Part shown: positions 45,393 to 54,312 of the stretch, piece by piece | Layout of the letters: every line of letters begins with the position of its first letter | How positions within the stretch are numbered: the first letter of the stretch is position 1 | Made by a program: the position numbers and the translations under genes | Notes under the pieces: generated by a model | Told to the model about the DNA's origin: nothing | The model's input: the letters and a program-made list of their open reading frames with translations, nothing else | Database searches by the model: none | From: DASSUW01 sp963759375 | GTDB lineage: Bacteria; Actinomycetota; Thermoleophilia; Solirubrobacterales; Solirubrobacteraceae | Assembly: GCA_963759375.1 (NCBI GenBank) | Contig: CAVWYY010000003.1 | Span: forward strand, 558,001 to 622,000 | Length of the DNA: 64,000 bases | Direction: 5' to 3'

Positions 45393-45974
45393 ATGCGCCG
45401 CCCACTCATCGCCTTCGCTGTCCTCCTCGTGACGCTGTTCGCCGCCGATACGGCCCGCGCCGACGAGAGCGCCGGCGCCCGCTGCGAGGGCCGCGTCATC
45501 ACGCAGCCGTTCGCGCCTTGGGACGACCTGGCCGACTACTTCCTCGCGCCCGAGGGCGACTTCTCCACCGGCGGCTCCGGCTGGGACCTCGGTGGGGCCG
45601 AGGTGGTCGACGACAACGAGCCGTGGAACGTCAGCGGCGGAGACGTGGTCGCGGCGCTGCACGTCCCGACCGGCGCGTCGGCGACCTCACCGCGCATCTG
45701 CGTCGCGGAGACCGACCCGACGATGCGCTTCTTCGCCCGCGGCAGTGGAGCACTGCAGGTCGACGTGGTCTACACGGACGGCGAGGGCGTCGAGCAGGCG
45801 CTGCCGATCGGCACCGTCGAAGGCGACACGGACTGGGCGCCGAGCGACGCGCTCCCGATCACCGTCAACACGTACGAGATGACCGTCGCGTTCCGCTTCA
45901 CCGCGCTCGACGGCGACTGGACGATCGACGACGTCTACGTCGACCCCTACAAGAAGGGCCGCCCGACGCTCTAG
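45393..45974 (+). CDS. Secreted beta-sandwich-like protein of unknown function
   Basis: 193 residues: a Sec signal (RRPLIAFAVLLVTLFAADTARA) and a ~165-residue mature domain with ARCEGRVITQPFAPWDDLADY, GSGWDLGGAEVVDDNEPWNV and DGDWTIDDVYVDPYKKGRP. This layout (CExRVxxQPFxPWxDxxxY, GWxLxGA, VDDVYVDP at the end) is one I associate with a common secreted protein of Thermoleophilia; its role is unknown, though it resembles carbohydrate-binding jelly-roll modules. Two Cys may pair. AAAGGAG precedes the ATG at 45393. The stop shares the bases CTAG with the convergent gene. Confidence 0.7.
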   Translation: MRRPLIAFAVLLVTLFAADTARADESAGARCEGRVITQPFAPWDDLADYFLAPEGDFSTGGSGWDLGGAEVVDDNEPWNVSGGDVVAALHVPTGASATSPRICVAETDPTMRFFARGSGALQVDVVYTDGEGVEQALPIGTVEGDTDWAPSDALPITVNTYEMTVAFRFTALDGDWTIDDVYVDPYKKGRPTL

Positions 45975-46339
45975 CGGCCGCGGGCGGCGGCCATGTCCGC
46001 GCGCAGCGCCGTCTCGACCTCAGGCTCGGCGCAGTAGGCAGCCAGCTCGGCGACCGGCAGTCCCGCCCGCTCGGCCGCGCTCTCGAGCGTGTCCGAGTCG
46101 TCGAGCGGCTCGCCGGCCGCCGACAGCTCCTGCAGGGCTCGTAGGAGCGTCTCCTGGCGCTCCGGCCAGCGCAGGCCGGCCGCGACGACGGCGCGGCAGG
46201 CGTGGATCGTCGCGTCGCTGCCCGGCTCGTGCGGCCAGGGGCGCAGCCGCCGCTCGCGGAGCACGATCATGCACAGCTCCGCTCCCGGCGGGCGGTCCCA
46301 CCCCGGCGGGCAGCCGGGGTCCGTGAAGTAGCGGCTCAC
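45971..46339 (-). CDS. Truncated DsbA-family protein
   Basis: 122 residues. The start RYFTDPGCPPGWD resembles the N-terminal strand and active site of DsbA-family thiol oxidoreductases (normally FTDPxCPWSW), and the second half (IHACRAVVAAGLRWPERQETLLRALQELS to the end) matches their helical insertion and C-terminal helices. About 60-80 residues between these parts are missing against the ~190-200 residue family norm, and the CxxC-type site is reduced to GCPPG. It looks like an internally deleted, probably inactive remnant or a specialised short form. Its stop shares CTAG with the convergent gene. Confidence 0.5.
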   Translation of the reverse strand: MSRYFTDPGCPPGWDRPPGAELCMIVLRERRLRPWPHEPGSDATIHACRAVVAAGLRWPERQETLLRALQELSAAGEPLDDSDTLESAAERAGLPVAELAAYCAEPEVETALRADMAAARGR

Positions 46340-46388
46340 GCGGGGCTCCGCTCGCCATCCAGGCTCGCCGATCGGAGCCCGCGGTGAG

Positions 46389-48048
<1,660 letters not shown>

Positions 48049-48148
48049 CGGCGGTTGAGGATAGATCGCCGCGATGTAGAGACGGGTGAGGGCGAATCCT
48101 GGCCTTGTGTCCATTCCATTAATTCCTGGATCGGGCGATAAAACGGAT

Positions 48149-48883
48149 ATGCGCCCGTTGATAGGCGTCACTACTTCGGAGCTGCGACCGAGCAGCGCGG
48201 GCACGCTGCGCCGCCACGGCGAGCCGGCCCACGCCGAGATGGCGCTCGGGATGACCTACCTGCGGGCGATCGAGGCGGCGGGCGGGATGCCGGTGGTGCT
48301 GCCGCCGCTCGGCGACGCCGCGGCGCTGCTCGAGCGGCTCGACGGCATCTGCCTGTCGGGCGGTCCGGACCTCGACCCCTCCGCGTACGGCGCGCCCGAC
48401 CGCCACTCCGAGCTGGGGCCGACGGAACCCGACCTCGACACCTTCGAGCTCGCACTGGCCCGCGCCGCCGACGAGCGCGGGATGCCGCTGCTCGGGATCT
48501 GCCGCGGTGCTCAGGCGCTCAACGTCGCCCGCGGCGGCTCGCTGCACCAGCATGTGCCGGCACACCGCCAGACCGAGCCCGCGACGGCCACCACGCACAC
48601 CGTGCACGTCGAGCCCGGGACGCTGCTGGCCGGCCTCGTCGGCACCCGGCCGCTGCGCGTGAACTCGTTCCATCACCAGGCGGTCGACGTGCTCGGGCGG
48701 GGCCTGCGCGTCGTCGCCCGCGCCGCGGACGGCACGGTCGAGGGCGTCGAGGGAGCAGGCGGGCGGTTCCTGCTGGGAGTGCAGTGGCACGCCGAGGGAC
48801 TGGTCGCGATGCCTCGCCACCGGGCGCTGTTCCAGGCGCTCGTGGACGCCGCCGGCGCGGCGCCGGCCCTACGCGCCGCCTGA
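48149..48883 (+). CDS. Gamma-glutamyl-gamma-aminobutyrate hydrolase-type class I GATase
   Basis: 244 residues. Class I glutamine amidotransferase fold of the PuuD/peptidase C26 type, which hydrolyses gamma-glutamyl-GABA or related amides in polyamine breakdown. The nucleophile is in LLGICRGAQALNVARGG, the His-Glu pair in GVQWHAEGL, and the oxyanion region in CLSGGPDLDPSAYG. The ATG at 48149 starts with MRPLIGVTTS, the normal family N-terminus. No puu operon neighbours are present. The 100-bp AT-richer gap to ettA holds both divergent promoters. Confidence 0.87.
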   Translation: MRPLIGVTTSELRPSSAGTLRRHGEPAHAEMALGMTYLRAIEAAGGMPVVLPPLGDAAALLERLDGICLSGGPDLDPSAYGAPDRHSELGPTEPDLDTFELALARAADERGMPLLGICRGAQALNVARGGSLHQHVPAHRQTEPATATTHTVHVEPGTLLAGLVGTRPLRVNSFHHQAVDVLGRGLRVVARAADGTVEGVEGAGGRFLLGVQWHAEGLVAMPRHRALFQALVDAAGAAPALRAA

Positions 48884-48905
48884 CTCCGGTTTAGGGAGTC
48901 CCCCG

Positions 48906-50348
48906 ATGCGAGCCCGGGTGGTCCGGGGCGACCATGCGGCCATGTCGCTCCTGCTCCCCAGCTCCGCTCCCTCGATTCCGCGCTTCTCCGGCACCCTCAT
49001 CGGTCCCGACGACGACGGCTACGACGCCGCGCGCCGCGTCTACAACGACATGATCGACCGCCGGCCGGCGCTCATCGCCGTCTGCGAGTCGATTCCGGAC
49101 GTCGCGGCCGCGCTCGCCTACGCGCGGGCCGAGGGCCTGGAGGTCGCGGTCCGGGCCGGCGGCCACGCGGCACCCGGCTTCAGCACCACGGACGGCGGCG
49201 TCCTCATCGACCTCTCCGGGCTCAAGGCCATCCACATCAACCCGGTGCGCCGTGTCGCCTGGGTACAGCCCGGCGTGCTGTGGGGCGAGCTCGACGCCGC
49301 CACGCAGGAGCACGGCCTCGCGATCACCGGCGGGCGCGTGTCCTCGACCGGCGTGGCCGGTTTCACGCTCGGATCCGGCAGCGGCTGGCTCGAGCGCAAG
49401 ATGGGCCTGGCGGCCGACAACCTCCGCGCCGCGCGCGTGCTGACCGCCGACGGGCATGTCGTCACGGCGTCGGCGACGGAGAACAGCGACCTGTTCTGGG
49501 GCTTGCGAGGCGGCGGCGGCAACTTCGGGATCGTCCTCGAGTTCGAGTTCGACCTGCGGCCGGTCGGCCCGATCGTGCTCGGCGGGATCATGCTGTGGCC
49601 GCGCGAGCGCGCCCCGGAGGTGCTGCGCACGTACCGCGACCTGATGCGCCAGGCGCCCGACGCGCTGTGCGGCGGCGCGGTGCTCAATCACGCCCCGCCG
49701 CTGCCGGTCGTGCCGCTCGAGCTGCAGGGCCGGCCCGCGGTCGGCGTGCTCGTCGTCTACGCGGGCGACCCCGAGCGCGGCGCCGAGCACATCGCCCCGC
49801 TGCGCGCGCTCGGCCCCGCCGTCGACGCGGTGCAGCCGATGCCCTACGCCGCCATCCAGTCGATGCTCGACGGCGACGGCTCGATCAAGCTGCGCCACTA
49901 CTACCGCTTCAACTTCATCGACGAGCTGAGCGACCCGGCGCTGGACACGATCCTCGCCGCGGCCGCGGACGCGCCCTCGACGCAGTCGGCCGTCCTGCTG
50001 CAGCCGCTGGGCGGCGCGTTCGGCCGTGTCGGCGCGATGGACACGGCGCTCGGCCACCGTGACGCCGAGTGGGGCATGCAGGTGCTCGCGCAGTGGCTCG
50101 AGCCCGAGCGCGACACGGCCAACCGCAACTGGGTGCGCGCGTTCACCGACGCGCTGACGCCCTGGTCGCGCCCCGCCGGGTTCCCGAACTTCGTCGCCGA
50201 GGCCGGCGACGCGAAGGCGGTCCGCGACGCCTACGGCGCCGAGCGCTACGCCCGGCTCGTCGAGGTCAAGGACCGCTGGGATCCCGAGAACGTGTTCCGA
50301 AATAACCACAACATCGAGCCGGGCGCATCCGTCCAAGACGCCGCTTGA
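48906..50348 (+). CDS. FAD-linked oxidoreductase (berberine-bridge-like), third paralogue
   Basis: 480 residues (468 if the ATG at 48942 is used). GGGAG 7-8 bases before 48906 favours the first ATG. AVRAGGHAAPGF carries the FAD-linking His; the second Cys is absent (GGRVSSTGVAGFTLGSG), so a single covalent link is expected. GGGGNFG and a C-terminal BBE motif (AYGAERYARLVEVKDRWDPENVF with FRNNHNI) are intact. It is cytoplasmic, unlike the exported paralogue at 2928, and closest in type to the cut gene at window start. It precedes the ABC exporter genes by 22 bp and may be cotranscribed, so exporter cargo and oxidised product could be related. Confidence 0.88.
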   Translation: MRARVVRGDHAAMSLLLPSSAPSIPRFSGTLIGPDDDGYDAARRVYNDMIDRRPALIAVCESIPDVAAALAYARAEGLEVAVRAGGHAAPGFSTTDGGVLIDLSGLKAIHINPVRRVAWVQPGVLWGELDAATQEHGLAITGGRVSSTGVAGFTLGSGSGWLERKMGLAADNLRAARVLTADGHVVTASATENSDLFWGLRGGGGNFGIVLEFEFDLRPVGPIVLGGIMLWPRERAPEVLRTYRDLMRQAPDALCGGAVLNHAPPLPVVPLELQGRPAVGVLVVYAGDPERGAEHIAPLRALGPAVDAVQPMPYAAIQSMLDGDGSIKLRHYYRFNFIDELSDPALDTILAAAADAPSTQSAVLLQPLGGAFGRVGAMDTALGHRDAEWGMQVLAQWLEPERDTANRNWVRAFTDALTPWSRPAGFPNFVAEAGDAKAVRDAYGAERYARLVEVKDRWDPENVFRNNHNIEPGASVQDAA

Positions 50349-50370
50349 GGCGGTCGGTAGCGTCTGGGGA

Positions 50371-51270
50371 GTGTCGGTTCCTCCCCTCGCGCTCCGCCTC
50401 CGTGGAGTGGTCAAGCGCTATGGCGCGATAACCGCGGTCGACGGGCTCGACCTCGAGGTTCCGGAGGGCACCTGCATCGGACTGTTGGGTCCCAACGGGG
50501 CCGGCAAGTCCACGACGATGAAGATGCTGACCGCGCAGGCGATCGCCGACGAGGGCGAGATCGAGGTGCTCGGCCTGCCACTGCCCGAGCAGTCGAAGGC
50601 GGCGCGCGCCCAGTGCGGTGTCGCGCCGCAGCTCGACAACCTCGACACGACGCTGACCGTCGAGCAGAACCTCGTCGTCTTCGCGTTCCTGTACCGGATC
50701 GGCCGCAACGACCGCAAGGCGGCGGTCGAGCGCGCGCTGGAGATCGCCAATCTCGGCGACCGGCGCGACACGCGGACGGACAAGCTTTCAGGCGGTATGC
50801 GGCGCCGGCTGCTGATCGCGCGGGCACTCGTGCACAGGCCGCGGCTCTTGCTGCTCGACGAGCCGACCGTCGGGCTCGACCCGCAGGTCCGCCAGGAGCT
50901 GTGGGCGCTGATCGACACGCTGCGCGCCGAGGGCGCGTCGATCCTGATGTCGACGCACTACATCGAGGAGGCCGAGCGGCTGGCCGACCGCGTGACGATC
51001 ATGTCGCACGGCAAGGCGGTCGCCGAGGGGCCGCCGCACGACCTGGTGCTCGAGCACGCCGGCGCGGAGGCGCTGGAGGTCTACGGGCCGCAGGCGCGGC
51101 TGCGCGAGGTCGAGGGCATCGCCGCGGCCGCCGGTCTGCCGACGCGCCGCACCGGCACCTCCGTATCGATCCTGCAGCTGAACGGCACCGCCCCCGAGCT
51201 CGACGGCGAGCGGCGCCCGGCGAACCTCGAGGACGTGTTCGTGCTGCTGACCGGCGAGGAGATCGGCTGA
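50371..51270 (+). CDS. ABC-2 exporter ATP-binding protein
   Basis: 299 residues from a GTG at 50371. Walker A GPNGAGKSTT, signature LSGGMRRRL, Walker B LLLLDEPTVGLD and the H-loop STHYIEEAERLADR are all present. The C-terminal ~75 residues are the extension seen in the DrrA/NodI subgroup, which exports drugs, lipids or oligosaccharides. It overlaps the permease gene by one base (TGATG). Likely a two-protein exporter with a dimer of each. Confidence 0.9.
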   Translation: MSVPPLALRLRGVVKRYGAITAVDGLDLEVPEGTCIGLLGPNGAGKSTTMKMLTAQAIADEGEIEVLGLPLPEQSKAARAQCGVAPQLDNLDTTLTVEQNLVVFAFLYRIGRNDRKAAVERALEIANLGDRRDTRTDKLSGGMRRRLLIARALVHRPRLLLLDEPTVGLDPQVRQELWALIDTLRAEGASILMSTHYIEEAERLADRVTIMSHGKAVAEGPPHDLVLEHAGAEALEVYGPQARLREVEGIAAAAGLPTRRTGTSVSILQLNGTAPELDGERRPANLEDVFVLLTGEEIG

Positions 51271-52067
51271 TGGCCGCCCCCGCGGTACGCCCCACCCGCC
51301 TCGGCCGCCTTGAGCGGCCCGCGCTGCTCGGGGTGCTCGTCCGCGAGATCATCAACTTCTCGTCGTACTGGCGGTCGACCACCTTCTCGGCCACCGTGGA
51401 GCCGACGATCTACCTGCTGGCGTTCGGCTTCGGCTTCGGCTCGCTGGTCTCGACGATCGGCGGCTACCGCTACGTCGAGTTCGTCGGCACCGGCACGGTG
51501 GCCACGGCGGTCCTGTTCTCGTCGGCGTTCGCGGCGATGTTCGGGACGTTCATCAAGTACCAGTTCCAGCGCACGTACGACGCGATCCTGGCGGCGCCGG
51601 TCGACACCGAGGAGCTGGTCACGGCCGAGGCGCTGTGGATCGCCGCACGGGCAGGAACCTACGGGTGCGTTCCGATGCTCGTCGCGATCGTCTTCGGGCT
51701 CGATCCGGCCTGGGGGATGCTGCTGGTGCCGTTCTTCGGGGTCATCGCCGGCTTCGGCTGGGCCTGCTTCGGGATCTGCATCGCCGCCCGGGCCAACTCG
51801 ATCGAGAACTTCAACTACGTGATCAGCGCGGTGCTGACGCCGCTGTTCCTGGTCGCCGGGACGTTCTTCCCGCTCGATCAGCTGCCCGAGTGGGTGCAGG
51901 TGGCCGGCGAGCTCAACCCGCTGCACCACCTCGTCGAGCTCGTGCGCGGCTCCGCGTTCGGCTTCGAGGGGTGGATCGCCCTCGTGCGCGTCGGCGGCCT
52001 GGTCGTCTTCAGCCTGATCACCTGGCGGCTGGCGATCCGCTGGATGACGGCAAAGCTGATTGATTAG
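51270..52067 (+). CDS. ABC-2 exporter permease (NodJ/DrrB type)
   Basis: 265 residues with six TMs (for example TIYLLAFGFGFGSLV, VTAEALWIAARAGTYGCVPMLVAIVFG, AVLTPLFLVAGTFFPLDQLP). The LVAGTFFPLDQLPEW and LNPLHHLVELVRG stretches are the ABC-2 family signature of NodJ and DrrB. The ATG at 51270 is coupled to the ATPase stop. Substrate unknown; DrrAB-like systems give resistance to hydrophobic antibiotics. Confidence 0.88.
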   Translation: MAAPAVRPTRLGRLERPALLGVLVREIINFSSYWRSTTFSATVEPTIYLLAFGFGFGSLVSTIGGYRYVEFVGTGTVATAVLFSSAFAAMFGTFIKYQFQRTYDAILAAPVDTEELVTAEALWIAARAGTYGCVPMLVAIVFGLDPAWGMLLVPFFGVIAGFGWACFGICIAARANSIENFNYVISAVLTPLFLVAGTFFPLDQLPEWVQVAGELNPLHHLVELVRGSAFGFEGWIALVRVGGLVVFSLITWRLAIRWMTAKLID

Positions 52068-52101
52068 CCCTTGTCGCCATCCGGGCGACGCCCGGACTGG
52101 G

Positions 52102-52124
52102 ACGGTCGCCTTCCGGGCGACCGT
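52102..52124. terminator. Hairpin between exporter and HD-GYP genes
   Basis: Perfect 9-bp arms ACGGTCGCC and GGCGACCGT with loop TTCCG, midway between convergent stops at 52067 and 52143. A smaller hairpin CCGGGC-GAC-GCCCGG precedes it. They are suitable as a bidirectional terminator. Confidence 0.6.
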
Positions 52125-52142
52125 GACCGGGCCTCCGGCCCT

Positions 52143-53663
52143 CTAGGCCGTCGGAGGCCCGAGCACCAGCGGCTGGTCCAGCATGCCGCGCATGCGGCGC
52201 TGGACCTGCAGCTCGGTCTCGAGGTCGGCCATGCGGCCGGCGGTGTCGATCACGGTGCCGCGCAGGACCTGGGTGACGAACAGCCACACGAGGCGGCCGT
52301 CGAGCTGGCTGCCGGCCACGCGGCGCAGCTCGTCCTCGGCCTCGGCGGCGGTCAGCGGGACCTTGTAGGAGTCCGGGGCGGTGAGGACGTCGTACACCTC
52401 GGCGATCGCAAGGATTCGTGCAGTGATCGGGATGTCCTCGCCGGCCAGGCCGTCGGGGTACCCATGGCCGTCGATCCGCTCGTGGTGTGCGAGCACCGCG
52501 CTGGCCACCTCGCCCAGGCCCTCCACGCGCAGCAGCAGCCGCGCGCCGTCGGCCGGGTGGCGCTCCACCAGGCGCCGCTCGGCCGAGTGCAGCTCGCTGC
52601 GGCCGAGGAGGATGTGGTCCGGCAGGGCCTCCTTGCCGATGTCGTGCACCAGGCCCGCGGTGTGCGCGACGGCCTGCTCGTGCTCGGCGAGGCCGGCGGC
52701 GGCGGCCAGCTGGCGCGAGTAGTGCGCGACGGCGGCCGCATGCCGCGCGGCGCTCGGGTCGCGCAACGCGAGCGTCTCGAGAAGCAGGCCGACCATCCCC
52801 TCGTGGCGGACGTCGAGCTGGTCCTTGCGCCGCAGGACCTCCTCGCCGTGCTCGTGGCCCTTCAGCAGCGAGCGCAGCAGCAGCTGGCAGATGGCCAGCG
52901 CCAGCGCGAACAGCCCGATGATCCCTGCGCCGTACCGCTCGAACCCGTAGACAGCCATCGCGGTCAGCGAAGCCGTGGCGAGCTCCCACGGGAACACCGG
53001 CATGTAGACCGTGCGGAACATCTCCGGCAGCGAGCCGCCCCGCAGGTACACGGTATTCCCGGCGATCATCGTGAAATTCAGCACGTTCGCGATCACGAAG
53101 ACCACGAACACCGAGACGGCCGCACCGCCCTCGTCGGCCATGCCAAGGTCGGAGAGGGCCTTGTACACGAGTGCACCGAAGATCGGGAAGAACGCGTAGG
53201 TCGCGAGGTTGTTGAGCAGGTACAGGCCACGCGTGCGCCCGCGAATCGCGTCGGCCGCCGCGCACGCGATGCCCATCGCGCCGGCGGGGGCGGGGCCGAG
53301 CAGCGCCATCGCGAGCACGAAGCCGAGGAACGAGCCCGAGATGCGGAACCGCTTCGCGCGGAGCGTGAGGAGCTCACTTCCGATGACCAGCACGGCGAGC
53401 AATCCGACGAGGTCGTATTCCTCCCACTGCTTCTCCGTGGACAGGAGCACGATCGCCGCGATCGAGCCGGCGAGGACGACGGACCACAGGATCATCAGGT
53501 GTTTCTCGCGATCCGGGCCGAGCTTCGGCCGCGCGCGAGGCGCCGGACGCTCAGGCTCGGGCCGGTGGCGGCGTTCGCGATCGTTGGTGCTGGCAACCCG
53601 CATAAGGGCGAGCGACCACACCACGATGACGACCCACAGCGCGACGGCCAACCAGACGATCAC
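52143..53663 (-). CDS. Membrane-bound HD-GYP cyclic di-GMP phosphodiesterase
   Basis: 506 residues. A first TM at the N-terminus, a basic linker, about six further TMs (60-275) and a C-terminal HD-GYP domain. LVHDIGKEALPDHIL has the HD pair, HHERIDGHGYPDGLAGEDIP the GYP motif, and RILAIAEVYDVLTAP the following helix; the metal residues appear complete. It should hydrolyse cyclic di-GMP, opposing the cyclase at 43506, which has a comparable membrane module. The start ATG at 53663 precedes the first helix. It diverges from the micro-ORF array region. Confidence 0.87.
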   Translation of the reverse strand: MIVWLAVALWVVIVVWSLALMRVASTNDRERRHRPEPERPAPRARPKLGPDREKHLMILWSVVLAGSIAAIVLLSTEKQWEEYDLVGLLAVLVIGSELLTLRAKRFRISGSFLGFVLAMALLGPAPAGAMGIACAAADAIRGRTRGLYLLNNLATYAFFPIFGALVYKALSDLGMADEGGAAVSVFVVFVIANVLNFTMIAGNTVYLRGGSLPEMFRTVYMPVFPWELATASLTAMAVYGFERYGAGIIGLFALALAICQLLLRSLLKGHEHGEEVLRRKDQLDVRHEGMVGLLLETLALRDPSAARHAAAVAHYSRQLAAAAGLAEHEQAVAHTAGLVHDIGKEALPDHILLGRSELHSAERRLVERHPADGARLLLRVEGLGEVASAVLAHHERIDGHGYPDGLAGEDIPITARILAIAEVYDVLTAPDSYKVPLTAAEAEDELRRVAGSQLDGRLVWLFVTQVLRGTVIDTAGRMADLETELQVQRRMRGMLDQPLVLGPPTA

Positions 53664-53936
53664 GTGCTCAAGGTAAGACCTACGAACAACAAGGGCAACC
53701 AGTTACCTGCTTAGGAAAGTTCGCTTGGGGTCCGGACCGGATCAAAATAAGGTTCGCGTCGCCGTTCAAAGAGGGAGCGTCCGGGCTGTCTGCCGGTGAG
53801 GGCGGCAGGCAGTGACGGGAACGGGCGCCGCGCCAAGGCGAGGCGCTGGCAGGGATGACCACGGGCTCATATAGCACCGTCGCCGCCGCATGCGGCTTCG
53901 GTGCCCACCGAACAGCTCACGTGAAAGGGGAAGCTC
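53664..53936. other. Non-coding leader region before the micro-ORF array
   Basis: 273 bp without a supported gene, AT-richer than its surroundings at 53675-53770. It contains a hairpin CTGCCG/CGGCAG (53790-53808), a possible weak -10 TATAGC near 53870, and GCCGCATGCGGC at 53884-53895, which resembles the hairpins that follow each micro-ORF and may be a degenerate extra unit. A 46-codon frame from 53855 overlaps the first micro-ORF but has no spaced ribosome site. Confidence 0.4.
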
Positions 53937-53954
53937 ATGAGCTGGAAGAACTAG
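53937..53954 (+). CDS. Micro-ORF 1, peptide MSWKN
   Basis: ATG AGC TGG AAG AAC TAG. AAAGGGG stands 6 bases before the ATG. Identical to the ORFs at 54039 and 54143. Translation is plausible from the ribosome site but unproven; the sequence could equally be a conserved DNA or RNA element. Confidence 0.45.
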   Translation: MSWKN

Positions 53955-54038
53955 TTCGTGCTCGGACCGATCGACGCCGCACGCGTGCGGCCTGACCTGG
54001 TTGTGCCTCTTGCCGACCGCTCACACGAAAGGGACCTC

Positions 54039-54056
54039 ATGAGCTGGAAGAACTAG
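54039..54056 (+). CDS. Micro-ORF 2, peptide MSWKN
   Basis: Exact repeat of micro-ORF 1, with AAAGGG five bases before the ATG. A longer in-frame reading is open all the way from the previous TAG (53952) to this stop, but the frame is not kept into unit 3, which argues against one long protein. Confidence 0.45.
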   Translation: MSWKN

Positions 54057-54142
54057 TTCCGTCCTCGGAATGACCGACGCCGCGACGCAAGCGGCGTGAC
54101 CTGGTGGTGCCTCTTGAAGACCGTCACGCGAAAGGGAGCCTC

Positions 54143-54160
54143 ATGAGCTGGAAGAACTAG
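54143..54160 (+). CDS. Micro-ORF 3, peptide MSWKN
   Basis: Third exact copy, with AAAGGGAG four bases before the ATG. The following hairpin (ACGCCGC/GCGGCGT, 54181-54203) is the last of the array; after it the sequence leads into the J-domain gene at 54313. Confidence 0.45.
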   Translation: MSWKN

Positions 54161-54312
54161 TCAGGTCGTCGGAATGACCAACGCCGCGAAGGGTCAGCGG
54201 CGTCACCCGGTAGCAGCGCACGTCCGGATCCGCCGGGCGGCGCGAAACGGCGCTGGCTCGGCGCCGTGGGAAGGGTTGCCGAGCCTCTAGCGCCCGCTAC
54301 CGTAGACGGGTC

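Larger units (their letters stand above)
53919..54204 (+). repeat. Three tandem ~103-bp units, each ribosome site + 5-codon ORF + hairpin
   Basis: Three units with period 102-104 bp. Each holds GAAAGGG, a few bases, the identical 18-nt ORF encoding MSWKN, the stretch CTCGGA or GTCGGA, then a hairpin with 5' arm GACGCCGC or ACGCCGC, and (units 1 and 2) the tail GACCTGGT-GTGCCTCTTG. Hairpins differ in loop but keep the stem: GCCGCACGCGTGCGGC in unit 1, ACGCCGC/GCGGCGT in units 2 and 3. The ORF plus ribosome site is more conserved than the spacers. It lies between the divergent HD-GYP gene and the J-domain/TPR gene. Confidence 0.85.

Noticed and set aside
53664..53936. Cyclic di-GMP riboswitch beside the HD-GYP gene
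   Set aside because: I looked for the conserved GEMM core and tetraloop-receptor pattern on both strands and did not find it.
53855..53995. 46-codon ORF overlapping micro-ORF 1
   Set aside because: No correctly spaced ribosome site, and its frame is not kept in the other units.
53952..54056. TAG read-through in the MSWKN array, giving one longer peptide
   Set aside because: Units 1 and 2 are in frame across the TAG, but the period changes from 102 to 104 so the frame is lost before unit 3. Many genes here end in TAG, so it is a normal stop.
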